Assembly (NCBI RefSeq): GCF_036711975.1
Contig: NC_091970.1
Location: forward strand, 1,185,501-1,249,500
Length of the DNA: 64,000 nucleotides
DNA from: Onthophagus taurus
Lineage: Eukaryota > Arthropoda > Insecta > Coleoptera > Scarabaeidae
Direction of reading: 5' to 3'
Position 1 is the first letter of the stretch; every line of letters begins with the position of its first letter. This document shows positions 1-10,124 of the stretch, piece after piece. Made by a program: the position numbers and the translations under genes. The notes below the pieces were generated by a model. That model ran no database searches. It was not told the DNA's origin and saw nothing but the letters and a program-made list of their open reading frames with translations.

Positions 1-3000
1 CACCACCAACTTCCGGTTGTCACTTTTTTGAGGTTATGTCAAAATTAAATGTGGAATATCTCCGGTGTTTTTTAAGATAATTGGGTCGTGTTTGGACTTG
101 ATTTAAAGGATTTTTAATTTCCTACGTGATTATGTACAAAGATAAAACCTAACCTCACTTTGTAAACGTCAAATTAATTGTATTCGATATTATCCGCAAT
201 TTTGTCTTTAACAGAATTTAATTAAACCAACATCGTATTCGTTATCTATATTAAATTCTCTTTAAAACGAGCCCAAACTCGGTCGAGTTATCTTAAAAGA
301 CAACAAACTTCCGATTGTCACCTTTTTGAGGTTATGTCAAAATGAAATGTTGGATATCTCGGGTGTTTTTTAAGACAATTGGGTCGTGTTTGGACTCGAT
401 TTAAAGGATTTTTAATTCCCCACCCGATTATGAATTAAAAAAAAGAACCTAACCTCACTTTGTAAACGTCAAATTGATATTCTTCGCCATCTTGATTAAT
501 AATTTTAATTAAATAATAATAAAATTCTTTATTTTTAGATCTAAAAATACGCGGCGAATTTAATTTCGTTGAAATCGAATCATTTTTCTTAAATCATCCT
601 TCATTTTGTTTTTATTACTAGCGAATTTGATTAATCTAACATCGTATTCGTAATCTACATTAAATTCCCTTTAAAATGAGCCCAAACTCGGACGAGTTAT
701 CTTAAAAACCAACAAACACCACCAACTTCCGGTTGTCACTTTTTTGAGGTTATGTCAAAATTAAATGTGGAATATCTCCGGTGTTTTTTAAGATAATTTA
801 GTCGTGTTTGGACTTAAATTAAAGGATTTTTAATTTCCCACGTGATTATGCACTAAGATAAAACCTAAGATCACTTTGTAAACGTCAAATTAATTTTATT
901 CGATATTATCCGCCATTTTGTTTTTATTTTAACAGAATTTAATTAAACCAACATCGTATTCGTTATCTATATTAAATTCTCTTTAAAACGAGCCCAAACT
1001 CGGTCGAGTTATCTTAAAAGACAACAAACTTCCGATTGTCACTTTTTTGAGGTTATGTCAAAATTAAATGTTGGATATCTCGGGTGTTTTTTAAGACAAT
1101 TGGGTCGTGTTTGGACTCGATTTAAAGGATTTTTAATTCCCCACCCGATTATGAATTAAAAAAAGAACCTAACCTCACTTTGTAAACGTCAAATTGATAT
1201 TGTTTGATATTTTTCGCCATCTTGATTAATAATTTTAATTAAATAATAATAAAATTCTTTATTTTTAGATCTAAAAATACCCGGCGAATTTGATTTCGTT
1301 GAAATCGAATCATTTTTCTTAAATCATCCTTCATTTTGTTTTTATTACTAGCGAATTTGATTAATCTAACATCGTATTCGTAATCTACATTAAATTCCCT
1401 TTAAAATGAGCCCAAACTCGGACGAGTTATCTTAAAAACCAACAAACACCACCAACTTCCGGTTGTCACTTTTTTGAGGTTATGTCAAAATTAAATGTGG
1501 AATATCTCCGGTGTTTTTTAAGATAATTGGGTCGTGTTTGGACTTGATTTAAAGGATTTTTAATTTCCTACGTGATTATGTACAAAGATAAAACCTAACC
1601 TCACTTTGTAAACGTCAAATTAATTGTATTCGATATTATCCGCAATTTTGTCTTTAACAGAATTTAATTAAACCAACATCGTATTCGTTATCTATATTAA
1701 ATTCTCTTTAAAACGAGCCCAAACTCGGTCGAGTTATCTTAAAAGACAACAAACTTCCGATTGTCACTTTTTTGAGGTTATGTCAAAATTAAATGTTGGA
1801 TATCTCGGGTGTTTTTTAAGACAATTGGGTCGTGTTTGGACTCGATTTAAAGGATTTTTAATTCCCCACCCGATTATGAATAAAAAAAAAGAACCTAACC
1901 TCACTTTGTAAACGTCAAATTGATATTTTTCGCCATCTTGATTAATAATTTTAATTAAATAATAATAAAATTCTTTATTTTTAGATCGAAAAATACCCGG
2001 CGAATTTCATTTCGTTGAAATCGAATCATTTTTCTTAAGTCATCCTTCATTTTGTTTTTATTACTAGCGAATTTGATTAATCTAACATCGTATTCGTAAT
2101 CTACATTAAATTCCCTTTAAAATGAGCCCAAACTCGGACGAGTTATCTTAAAAACCAACAAACACCAACAACTTCCGGTTGTCAGTTTTTTGAGGTTATG
2201 TCAAAATTAAATGTGGAATATCTCGGGTGTTTTTTAAGATAATTTAGTCGTGTTTGGACTTAAATTAAAGGATTTTTAATTTCCCACGTGATTATGCACT
2301 AAGATAAAACCTAACCTCACTTTGTAAACGTCAAATTAATTTTATTCGATATTATCCGCCATTTTGTCTTTATTTTAACAGAATTTAATTAAACCAACAT
2401 CGTATTCGTTATCTATATTAAATTCTCTTTAAAACGAGCCCAAACTCGGTCGAGTTATCTTAAAAGACAACAAACTTCCGATTGTCACTTTTTTGAGGTT
2501 ATGTCAAAATTAAATGTTGGATATCTCGGGTGTTTTTTAAGACAATTGGGTCGTGTTTGGACTCGATTTAAAGGATTTTTAATTCCCCACCCGATTATGA
2601 ATAAAAAAAAGAACCTAACCTCACTTTGTAAACGTCAAATTGATATTTTTCGCCATCTTGATTAATAATTTTAATTAAATAATAATAAAATTCTTTATTT
2701 TTTAGATCTAAAAATACCCGGCGAATTTTATTTCGTTCAAATCGAATCATTTTTCTTAAATCATCCTTCATTTTGTTTTTATTACTAGCGAATTTGATTA
2801 ATCTAACATCGTATTCGTAATCTACATTAAATTCCCTTTAAAATGAGCCCAAACTCGGACGAGTTATCTTAAAAACCAACAAACACCACCAACTTTCGGT
2901 TGTCACTTTTTTGAGGTTATGTCAAAATTAAATGTGGAATATCTCCGGTGTTTTTTAAGATAATTGGGTCGTGTTTGGACTTGATTTAAAGGATTTTTAA

Positions 3001-3085
3001 TTTCCTACGTGATTATGCACAAAGGTAAATCCTAACCTCACTTTGTAAACGTCAAATTAATTTTATTCGATATTATCCGCCATTT
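1..3085. repeat. Satellite array with higher-order structure (about 716-730 bp dimer units)
   Basis: A unit beginning CACCACCAACTTCCGG recurs at 1, 717, 1447, 2163 and 2884. Each unit holds two related halves, A (about 300 bp) and B (about 420 bp), both starting AACTTCCG[G/A]TTGTCAC; those starts are at 8, 306, 724, 1027, 1454, 1752, 2170, 2473 and 2891. A-halves alternate between two variants: those at 1, 1447 and 2884 share ATAATTGGGTCG, while those at 717 and 2163 share ATAATTTAGTCG. The true higher-order period is therefore about 1.44 kb. The array runs off the left edge and stops about 215 bp from the stop codon of the AIG1-like gene. No coding potential was seen. Confidence 0.95.
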
Positions 3086-3292
3086 TAACGCAACGTTTTA
3101 TTTGTATGTTTTAGTTTTGCGCTAGTACTATCACTAGAACTAACACAAGACCTAATTAAGTAACTAAAATCGTGCTTATTAGACTTCTAAAGACTATATT
3201 TCAGGAGCTATTCTGGGATGTATGTAGATTTTATTATATCACTGTATTAATAAACATCTAAAAAGTCAACGAAAGCTTAAGTATCAAAAACT

Positions 3293-3298
3293 TTTATT
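3293..3298 (-). terminator. Poly(A) signal of the AIG1-like gene
   Basis: The reverse strand reads AATAAA two bases after the TGA stop at 3303-3301. This gives a very short 3' UTR just before the satellite array. Confidence 0.55.
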
Positions 3299-3300
3299 AT

Positions 3301-5191
3301 TCATTTTCGTTTAGATTTTTCAGAAAGTTGTTTCCTCCAAACAATAGCATTCAACTTTTCCCCCAACAGATACAACCCCGAGGACAAACAAAACAGTCCT
3401 AAAAAGAATCCAACCCTACCAGGCAAATTCAAAACGTCCAAAACCGGATAAACCCACAAATTCGTGTACGCATGAATAACGTGAATCCACCCCAAATAAG
3501 CCAACATAAAAACGGTCAAAATCCCCAGCCCGATTTTCCTCGAAGGATATTTCCTAAACGCCGTAAACATCTCGATCAGGATAAAAATCATGATATTCGT
3601 GTGCATCACATGATTTAGCCACGAAGGAAAGTAGGGATCTATCACTTTCGGAAAAACTAGCTCCCTGTCGATCGCATATAACGCCCAAAACGTTAAACCA
3701 ACAAACATCGATAATGGAAACGCTAACGATGGTAGGAGCTAAAAACAAATAATTAAATAAGAAATCGTTCTTATTCTATTACTTACGATATCTTTAAATT
3801 TTCTTATTAAGGACGTTTTTTTTGGTGGTGGTATTAAATCGGATGTTCCAATAACTTCGTTTAAAAAACATATCGTGAAGAAAAACGATTGTAGAAGCTA
3901 AAAATGTATAAAGTATTAACAATGTTTATGCTCAAAGAGCTTGTTAAAAAAGCTTGTACAGATCTGACACGATGAGCTGAGTCTATATGTATGTGTAATT
4001 TGATAGAAGTCATCATATCTCTAGAGTGCAGCTTTTTTGAGTTATTTCAGTTTTTCCAAAAATTTTGACAGATGCAAAAATGAAATTTTCTTGATTATAC
4101 ACCCTGTATATATCAACATTTATGGTTTATATGCATAAAATTAAAAACTAAAACTTATTATAGGCACAATACACGTGACAAAACACCATGATTAAAAGCA
4201 CAACAGAAATTGACATTTCAAATATGACAGAAATTGACAGTTCTTTCCGGTCGTTTAAACAGCGCGCGCGGTGCTTAAATACGTATCAATACGAATACAT
4301 ATCAGCTCGTCGTAACAGACTCTGTACATAACAACAATAACCACATTAACTTTTTTATATCAATTAATTTGATAAATAAAATCAACAACAACGTCAACGA
4401 TAAAACTAAGATAAAACGTCATAATAACGCCATCTCTTTAATTAATTTAAAACTAAAAAGTTTCATTACCATGAAATTAGTTAATTTAGTGAATTATCTA
4501 ATCAATTTGAAAATTATTTTGCAATTAAATCTAAAAATAAAAAAAATTTAACCTTAAAGATAAAAAACCTCTCATTATATCTTACAGTACAACAAATAAA
4601 ATGCTTACACACAAATCAAGGTTAATTAATTCTAAAAACTTAACATTCACTTCAAGAAAAAAATGTGTCATTATTATTAATGAATTGTACGAACCGCATC
4701 CCAATAAGTTAAAAATTTCAATTTTTTCGTTTTTCCAAATGAAACTCCGATCGGATGTACTTCCGGTGGGATATTAACATAGTTCCAATCGTAATAACAC
4801 CCGAGCCAAAAGTGAGTGGATATTGCAAAATACAAAATTGCTTTGGCTGACATAATTACTCAAAATACACAACTTAACGGCTTCGTGGCCAGATGCCGAC
4901 TGCAGCAATAACAAAATGATTGAACTTTGTGATCCGATCAAAAGATTCATTTCGAGGTTATCTCTTAAATTTGAGGTTATAATTTTTTTTTAATCAATAA
5001 TTATTTTATTTTAATAATTATAACCTTACCACGTTCCAAATCGTTAAATATTTCAATTTTCCCCCGAAAGGTTCCTTTCCGCGATACTTTTCCGGGGCAA
5101 ATCGGCTCAAATCGACGTATTTCTGATCGTAATAAATCGCGAAATAATAATAAGACACCAAAGCGAAGTAATAAAACGTTTTTACGCCCAT
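3301..5191 (-). CDS. AIG1/ADTRP-family multipass membrane hydrolase (FAR-17a/AIG1-like)
   Basis: Three phase-0 exons are seen: exon 1 at 5030-5191 (54 codons, donor GTAAGG), exon 2 at 3787-3897 (37 codons, donor GTAAGT) and exon 3 at 3301-3738 (145 codons plus TGA). Together they encode 236 residues, close to human AIG1. Family marks include YDQKYVDL and LKYLTIWN in exon 1, FPLSMFVGLTFWALYAIDRE and WLNHVMHTN in exon 3, and LWVYP near the end, with several hydrophobic helices. By alignment, the two residues reported as catalytic in AIG1/ADTRP, which are threonine hydrolases of fatty-acid esters of hydroxy fatty acids, correspond to Thr50 and His137. Activity is inferred from the family. The mature membrane location (ER or plasma membrane) cannot be read from the sequence. 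Other possible first exons lie at 4695-4853 and 8924-9097. Confidence 0.9.
3898..4694. other. Intronic DNA of the AIG1-like gene
   Basis: No coding segment is convincing. A lone CACCCTG-type terminal motif of the mariner-like foldbacks is present near 4100. A short GC run (GCGCGCGCGG at about 4262) is followed by AT-rich sequence. A 60-codon plus-strand ORF at 4369-4551 is Asn/Lys/Ile-rich and looks like chance. Confidence 0.6.
4695..4853 (-). CDS. Alternative/duplicated first exon of the AIG1-like gene
   Basis: This 53-codon exon starts at ATG 4853 and encodes MSAKAILYFAIS followed by YYDWNYVNIP and LKFLTYWDA. It is clearly homologous to the first exon at 5030-5191 and keeps the putative catalytic Thr (Thr49) and the hydrophobic N-terminal segment. 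It ends in phase 0 like the other copies, but its donor is GTTCGT, a weak match. If it is not spliced, the frame closes five codons later. It lies between the 5030-5191 first exon and the shared exon 3787-3897. It could be an alternative promoter exon, a mutually exclusive exon, or a decaying duplicate. Confidence 0.75.
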
Positions 5192-6020
5192 CTCCTTTTT
5201 GGAGGTTATCTGGCCTACGCGAAATTCGTTAGTTTTCTAACCGGTTTGATTCAACGTTTGAAACATCATCGTTACAACTAGATTTTTAAATAACCTCTTA
5301 AATTTATGATAGTGTTTGGTAGGGGAAGTGATTATCTTATCGTTTTTACTCACGAAGTTTTAGAGGCACATTTTATTGATTTTTTTTCGCATCTAATTAA
5401 ATCATAATTGGGGATTGATTTTGGGAAATGTATTGATGTTAAAAATATCATATTAGAAGATAATTTATGATTATTAAGGACATTTTGAGATAAAATAAGA
5501 AAATTATATAAAAAAAAATTAATTTTTGAGGTTATGTGTATGTCAATGTCAAGCTAAAATTTGGTGCCTCATATATAGGTGTCCCAATAGTTAGTGAACA
5601 TCTCAAATTTATTTTTTTTTTGTAATTTATTAACATACACGAATTTTACCGTTTAAAACTATAAAGAAGCATTAACAAATTATATTACAACCTGGACGTA
5701 TACCAAATTAAGAGAAAATATCAAACATAAACCTTAATGACACTATAACAACCAATAACTGCTGAATAAAAGTGAGTTCTGTAATTAGCTGGGTGTAACC
5801 TCTAAGAGAAAGAAAGAACTGACTTATAGAAGACACAAAGAATCAAAAGTTTAGCCACTTTGCACAGTTACGAGATAAACATACAAAATTTCTCACACGA
5901 TTGCGACATGATTTAAGTCTCTTTAATTCAAGTCAAATCCAACTCCTTGTCTGATATCAACATTCCTCACTTTATCTCTCTTTGTCTTTCTGCAACACCT
6001 TCGCCAATACTCCATTTACT
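5192..6020. other. AT-rich intergenic or 5' region of the AIG1-like gene
   Basis: No gene was recognised. The upstream side of the 5030-5191 first exon should contain its promoter, but I see no clear TATA box. One copy of the dispersed motif TGAGGTTATGT is at 5527. Confidence 0.5.
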
Positions 6021-6084
6021 CAATGGTATCCCCCTTGTCTGTAATTGTTTGTTCCATGCTAAATATTCATACTAGATTCTCGAT

Positions 6085-6365
6085 TACCCCAACATATGCA
6101 GCCGAAACATGGACTGTAACAGAAAAACAACGATTAAAAGTAATTGAACTAGAAATGAAGTACCTACGATGGATGGTAGGAAGAACGAGACGTGATAGGG
6201 CGAGAAACAAAAGTATCAGAAGAGAAATAGAGCAGAATCCTATATCAAAATAAAGACAAAACAACTTCAGTGGTACAGATACCTGAGTAGGATGAGCAAT
6301 GACAGATACCAAAAGAGAATCAATGAGATGAGTATAGAAGGGAGAAAGCCTTGACTCCACTCTTG
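6085..6365 (+). pseudogene. Non-LTR retrotransposon (LINE) 3' ORF remnant
   Basis: The translation contains PTYAAETWTVTEKQRLKVIE, then MKYLRWMVGRTRRDR and ARNKSIRREIEQNP. This is the familiar C-terminal stretch after the reverse transcriptase core of many LINE proteins (family pattern YGAETWTLT ... EMKYLRR..G.TRRDRIRN). A stop after about 6250 is bypassed by a frame change, and the next frame continues LQWYRYLSRMSNDRYQKR and EGRKP. That matches the usual LRWFGHV.RM ending. This is a frameshifted, truncated copy with no intact domain. Confidence 0.85.
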
Positions 6366-6399
6366 TGTTTCCGATAATAAGACCAGTTCTACAAGCCAA

Positions 6400-7060
6400 G
6401 TGGACTTGATCGCTTCAGCATTGAAGTCTCTAGCCAAGACCGTTCTCCTCCAGATATCTTTGACAGTTTAATTCAGCAAGTCTAACGTAAACTAACAGAC
6501 TCCGCTTCAAGAGGCACAAAACCGCCAATTATAGAGGAATAAAGTAAAATAATGCTCATAAACATGGAATCACGACTTGTCAGTTGTGAGAATACGATGC
6601 AGAAAAAAATAATCATTTTTTAATCAATTTTTCAAACTATCAAAACTTTATTTTCGGTGCCTGAATCGGTCGGTTGAAGTGGAGGCGCTATCTCTATTTC
6701 AAAGATAAAACTCAATGTTTTAAACAAATATGTTCAAGCGGGTGAGAGGTGCCAAATATTCAAACGATAGTGTCTAATAGTTGAGGTGAGAATAGTGACG
6801 AGGCAAAAATACGCAAAAATATCTTAAAAATTGAATCTTAATTGAATTCACATACCTGTGGTATAGATTCAGGTAAGATGTATGTGAGGGATATGGCAAA
6901 AAGAGCTAATAAGGTGATGGGGAAGGTCTAGAGAAAGAGAAAGATTATGTTTGTTGACTTACTGGATAAGAGGTGTATAGCGACGCACGAAAAATAAAAG
7001 GTTGGAGGTTTTGACACGCATGTACTTGTTGTTATATAATTAATTAATTATGATTAATTA
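6400..7060. other. Non-coding spacer
   Basis: I see no gene here. The sequence is AT-rich with no clear repeats until the palindromic element end at 7061. Confidence 0.5.
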
Positions 7061-7148
7061 GTTAAAAATGTTATTGGAATAACCAAATGTCAAGTTGAGA
7101 AAGTTGACAGGTGACAGCACACATTGTCAAGGTTAATTATCTGAATGT
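7061..7148. mobile_element. Fragment of palindromic MITE family (one arm)
   Basis: This segment begins GTTAAAAATGTTATTGG and matches the left arm of the intact element at 8497-8789, with a small internal change (GACAGCACACA). It lies immediately beside the truncated AIG1 first-exon copy, just as the 8497-8789 element lies beside the intact exon at 8924-9097. The two may therefore have been duplicated together. Confidence 0.7.
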
Positions 7149-7189
7149 AGCCTAATATAATCTAATATAATCTTAAGATTGCAATATAT

Positions 7190-7341
7190 ATCAAGATGGT
7201 TTTAAGATAGGATTAAATGTTAATTAACGATTTTACCATATTCCACATTGTTAAGTATTTTAATCTTTTTTTTAATCCATCGAATTCGAAAAAGCTCTCT
7301 TCATAACCTTTTGGTAGCAACAAAGACAAATCGACGTCATC
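7190..7341 (-). pseudogene. Truncated duplicate of the AIG1 first exon
   Basis: The stretch matches 8877-9024 closely. The surviving exon part (about 7237-7341) reads VDLSLLLPKGYEESFFEF, then LKYLTMWNM, without a stop, and ends at a GTAAAA donor. The part coding for the start Met and the hydrophobic N-terminus is missing: homology breaks at about 7341, just after the VDL codons. It cannot be a working first exon by itself. Confidence 0.8.
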
Positions 7342-7406
7342 GTCATGTTTTGTACAGAATATTGTAAACTTTTAGTTGACAATAAATACTCTTAATTAAT
7401 TAAATA

Positions 7407-7583
7407 GTTAAAAATGTTATTGGAATAACTAAATGTCAAGTTGAGAAAGTTGACAGGTTGTCAAGATTAATTATCTGAACGCTTCCTTTTTTTAATACTA
7501 TCATATCCTCATTTAACTAATAACAAATAATTATAATAAATAAATAAATTATTTTTTATTTAAAAAAAATAGTAATTCGCTTA
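7407..7583. mobile_element. Left half of palindromic MITE, interrupted
   Basis: This is a direct copy of the left arm and centre of the 8497-8789 element. It starts GTTAAAAATGTTATTGG and ends at TTCGCTTACAATT. The homology stops exactly where the 33-bp inverted repeat of another element (7584-7994) begins. The missing right arm is not found nearby. Confidence 0.75.
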
Positions 7584-7994
7584 CAATTATACTCTGTTTT
7601 TAAACCAGGAGGAGTAAACGCGAAAATCAGATTTACACTAGGAAAAATCACCAGAAAATATCACTAGATATTTTGGCGGTAAATTTAAATTAATAATTAT
7701 TATTATTTATTTATTTACTTATTATTGTATTTATTTTCGTTTGTTATCGTCAACACTAAACATACAAATTAACATTGAAGTTATGAGTGTATTCATTTCA
7801 AAATATAATAAAGAAGGGTTTAAGAACACAAAATTTACAATAATGACACGAAACTGTCGAATTGTCAATAACCTAACCTTCAAATTCAAAATTGCCTGTG
7901 TGTGAACCTTCCTCGCATTCAACCAATCACGTGCAAGGTCAATCTGGTGACAAATTTAAAATACTCCTCCTGGTTTAAAAACAGAGTATAATTG
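7584..7994. mobile_element. 411-bp MITE with perfect 33-bp terminal inverted repeats
   Basis: The left end CAATTATACTCTGTTTTTAA (7584 onward) and the right end (7962-7994) are perfect reverse complements over 33 bp, including the CCAGGAGGAGTA segment. The interior has no significant ORF. It interrupts or abuts the palindromic element at 7407-7583. The superfamily is not clear from the termini. Confidence 0.85.
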
Positions 7995-8425
7995 CCAAAG
8001 AAAACTTCAAGGTATAATTAATGTTTGTAAACAAAACTAACCTTACCTAACATTCCTTCACGTTATAATTGACATTACAAAAGAAAACTTCACGCTATAA
8101 TTGCCATTACAAATTGCCAAAGAATACTTCATGGTATAATTAATGTTTGTAAACAAAACTAACCTTACCTCACATTCCTTCACGCTATAATTGACAATAC
8201 AAAAGAAAACTTCACGCTATAATTGCCATTACAAATTGCCAAAGAATACTTCATGGTATAATTAATGTTTGTAAACAAAACTAACCTTACCGAACATTCC
8301 TTCACGCTATAATTGACATTACAAAAGAAAACTTCACGCTATAATTGCCATTACTAATTGCCAAAGAAAACTTCATGGTATAATTAATGTTTGTAAACAA
8401 AACTAACCTTACTTAACATTTAGCG
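7991..8425. repeat. 122-bp tandem repeat, about 3.5 copies
   Basis: Units beginning ATTGCCAAAGAA start at 7991, 8113, 8235 and 8357, an exact 122-bp spacing each time. Each unit contains GGTATAATTAATGTTTGTAA, an ACTAACCTTACC motif, and two CTATAATTG sub-motifs. The array overlaps the right inverted repeat of the 411-bp MITE (shared GTATAATTG), so it may have grown from that end. Confidence 0.9.
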
Positions 8426-8496
8426 TCTGAAGACACAGGGCTAAACCCGAAACTTAAAAATATAGCGCTGAATAACAATTAAAACTAGAACCTATG

Positions 8497-8789
8497 GTTA
8501 AAAATGTTATTGGAATAATTAAACGTCAAGTTAAGAAAGTTGACAGGTTTGTCAAGATTAATTATCTGAACGCTTCCTTTTTTAAATATTATCACATCCT
8601 CATTTAACTAATAACAAATAATTATAATAAATAATAAATAAATAAATTATTTTTAATTTAAAAAAAATAGTAATTCGCTTACAATTAGTTAAATGTGAGT
8701 ATTAAAAAAGGAAGCGTTCAGATAATTAATCTTGACAACCTGTCAACTTTCTCAACTTGACATTTGGTTATTCCAAGAACATTTTTAAC
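8497..8789. mobile_element. Intact palindromic MITE (about 290 bp)
   Basis: The left arm from 8498 (TTAAAAATGTTATTGGAATA) and the right arm ending at 8788 are inverted copies over about 90 bp. Both include TTGACAGGTT and GATTAATTATCTGAACGC. The centre is AT-rich (AATAATTATAATAAATAATA). No ORF is present. Partial copies lie at 7061-7148 and 7407-7583. Confidence 0.85.
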
Positions 8790-8923
8790 TAATTATATAA
8801 CAACAATAATAATATAAACAATTCACTATAAATAATTTTTTTCATGTCAATGAAAGATTTATATCTTTTAGATTATGTCAAGATGGTTTTAAGATAAGAT
8901 GAAATCTTAATTAACGACATTAC

Positions 8924-9097
8924 CATATTCCACATTGTTAAGTATTTTAATCTTCCTTTTAATCCACCGAATTCCAAAAAGCTCCCTTCATAACCTTTAG
9001 GTAGCAACAAGGACAAATCGACGTACATTTGATCGTAGGTAAAAGCGTAACATTTACTAACCACCATCAAAACGTAAACGAAACCTTTCAACCCCAT
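8924..9097 (-). CDS. Distal first exon, AIG1/ADTRP family
   Basis: This 58-codon exon (ATG at 9097) encodes a hydrophobic start MGLKGFVYVLMVVSKCYAF, then YDQMYVDLSLLLPKGYEG, and ends LKYLTMWNM at a GTAATG donor in phase 0. That is the same phase as the exon at 5030-5191. The putative catalytic Thr is residue 54. No homologous second or third exon is found between this exon and 5191. It must therefore splice over about 5 kb to the shared exons at 3787-3897 and 3301-3738, or it is an orphan left by a partial gene duplication. Confidence 0.75.
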
Positions 9098-9273
9098 TTT
9101 CTTCCTTTAAATTTCAACTTTAACTAATTATAAGTACAACCTTTTCGATAAACCACAACGAATTGAATTGATTCAATCCGGATTTAAATTACACTTATTA
9201 TATTACATCGTCCTATCTTTTTCTTGGACGTCTCATTTTAACCTCGTTTAAAATATTATCAAAAAAGTGCGAT

Positions 9274-9280
9274 TATAAAA
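9274..9280 (+). promoter_or_regulatory. Possible TATA box upstream of the CRAL-TRIO gene
   Basis: TATAAAA lies about 30 bp before CGTTACGGTTCTG and upstream of the likely 5' UTR exon. In such an AT-rich region this is only suggestive. Confidence 0.35.
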
Positions 9281-9299
9281 GAAAATTAATTTTTTTTTC

Positions 9300-10112
9300 G
9301 TTACGGTTCTGTTTGGTTATGATGTAATAAAGGACTTACGTGCGGGTAACCCCTCCAACGTGGACGTACGTCGTTTTAAGTCGTGTTAAAATCACAAATG
9401 AGTCATCCAGGTGCGTTTTTTTTTCTCAACTAGGTATTAATGTTGTTGCTTTCCCTTCGGGTTTTCGGTTTTCTTTCGTTGTATTTTGCTCAAGCTCTAG
9501 TTTGTTTATTCCATCTGAAATAATCGAAAAATATAAATATATAGCAACAATTTTAAATAGTAAGTTTTGTTGATTGTGTAAAGAGCAGTTGGTCAATATC
9601 GAGAAGGTTACATTAATTATTAACAACAAAATAGGTGAGTTCTTAATTTTAATTTAACAATTCTTGTTTCAAGGACGTTTCATTCGATATTATTTCTTAA
9701 TATGAGGTTTAATCTAATTAATGTTGGATTATCCCAATTAAAATTCGTGGCACACAATTTATATCCGCTTACTGACTTTATTTCAACATCCATTTATTTG
9801 TGATTCCATAAAAAGTAATCACAAAGGTTATCGTCCGTCTGGAAGTGATTTTATCATACTTTTATTATCATTACAAACAGGATTTCCTAAAATCTCACTT
9901 ATCTCAAAGACAAATCTCTGAGTAATCTCCTTAAAATGTTATCACACTTTTACTTTTTACCAAATCATTTCGTCATTTCAAAAAATTTCGATTTCATCCT
10001 ACAAAAATTACAAAGTATATAGTAATATTTAACGTAAATTTTATTTAAATAAATTAATGTAGGTCAGTAAACATTACAAAACCACTTTAATTATATTTAT
10101 TTTTGGTTTTAG
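9300..10112 (+). other. 5' UTR exon and first intron of the CRAL-TRIO gene
   Basis: A good donor (ATAG|GTGAGT) ends an exon at 9634, and a clear acceptor (TTTTGGTTTTAG) at 10111-10112 opens the exon carrying the ATG. A second possible donor (CCAG|GTGCGT) is near 9410. The ATG lies 12 nt into the second exon, so the first exon is entirely untranslated. The transcription start was not determined. Confidence 0.55.
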
Positions 10113-10124
10113 ATAAAAATAACC

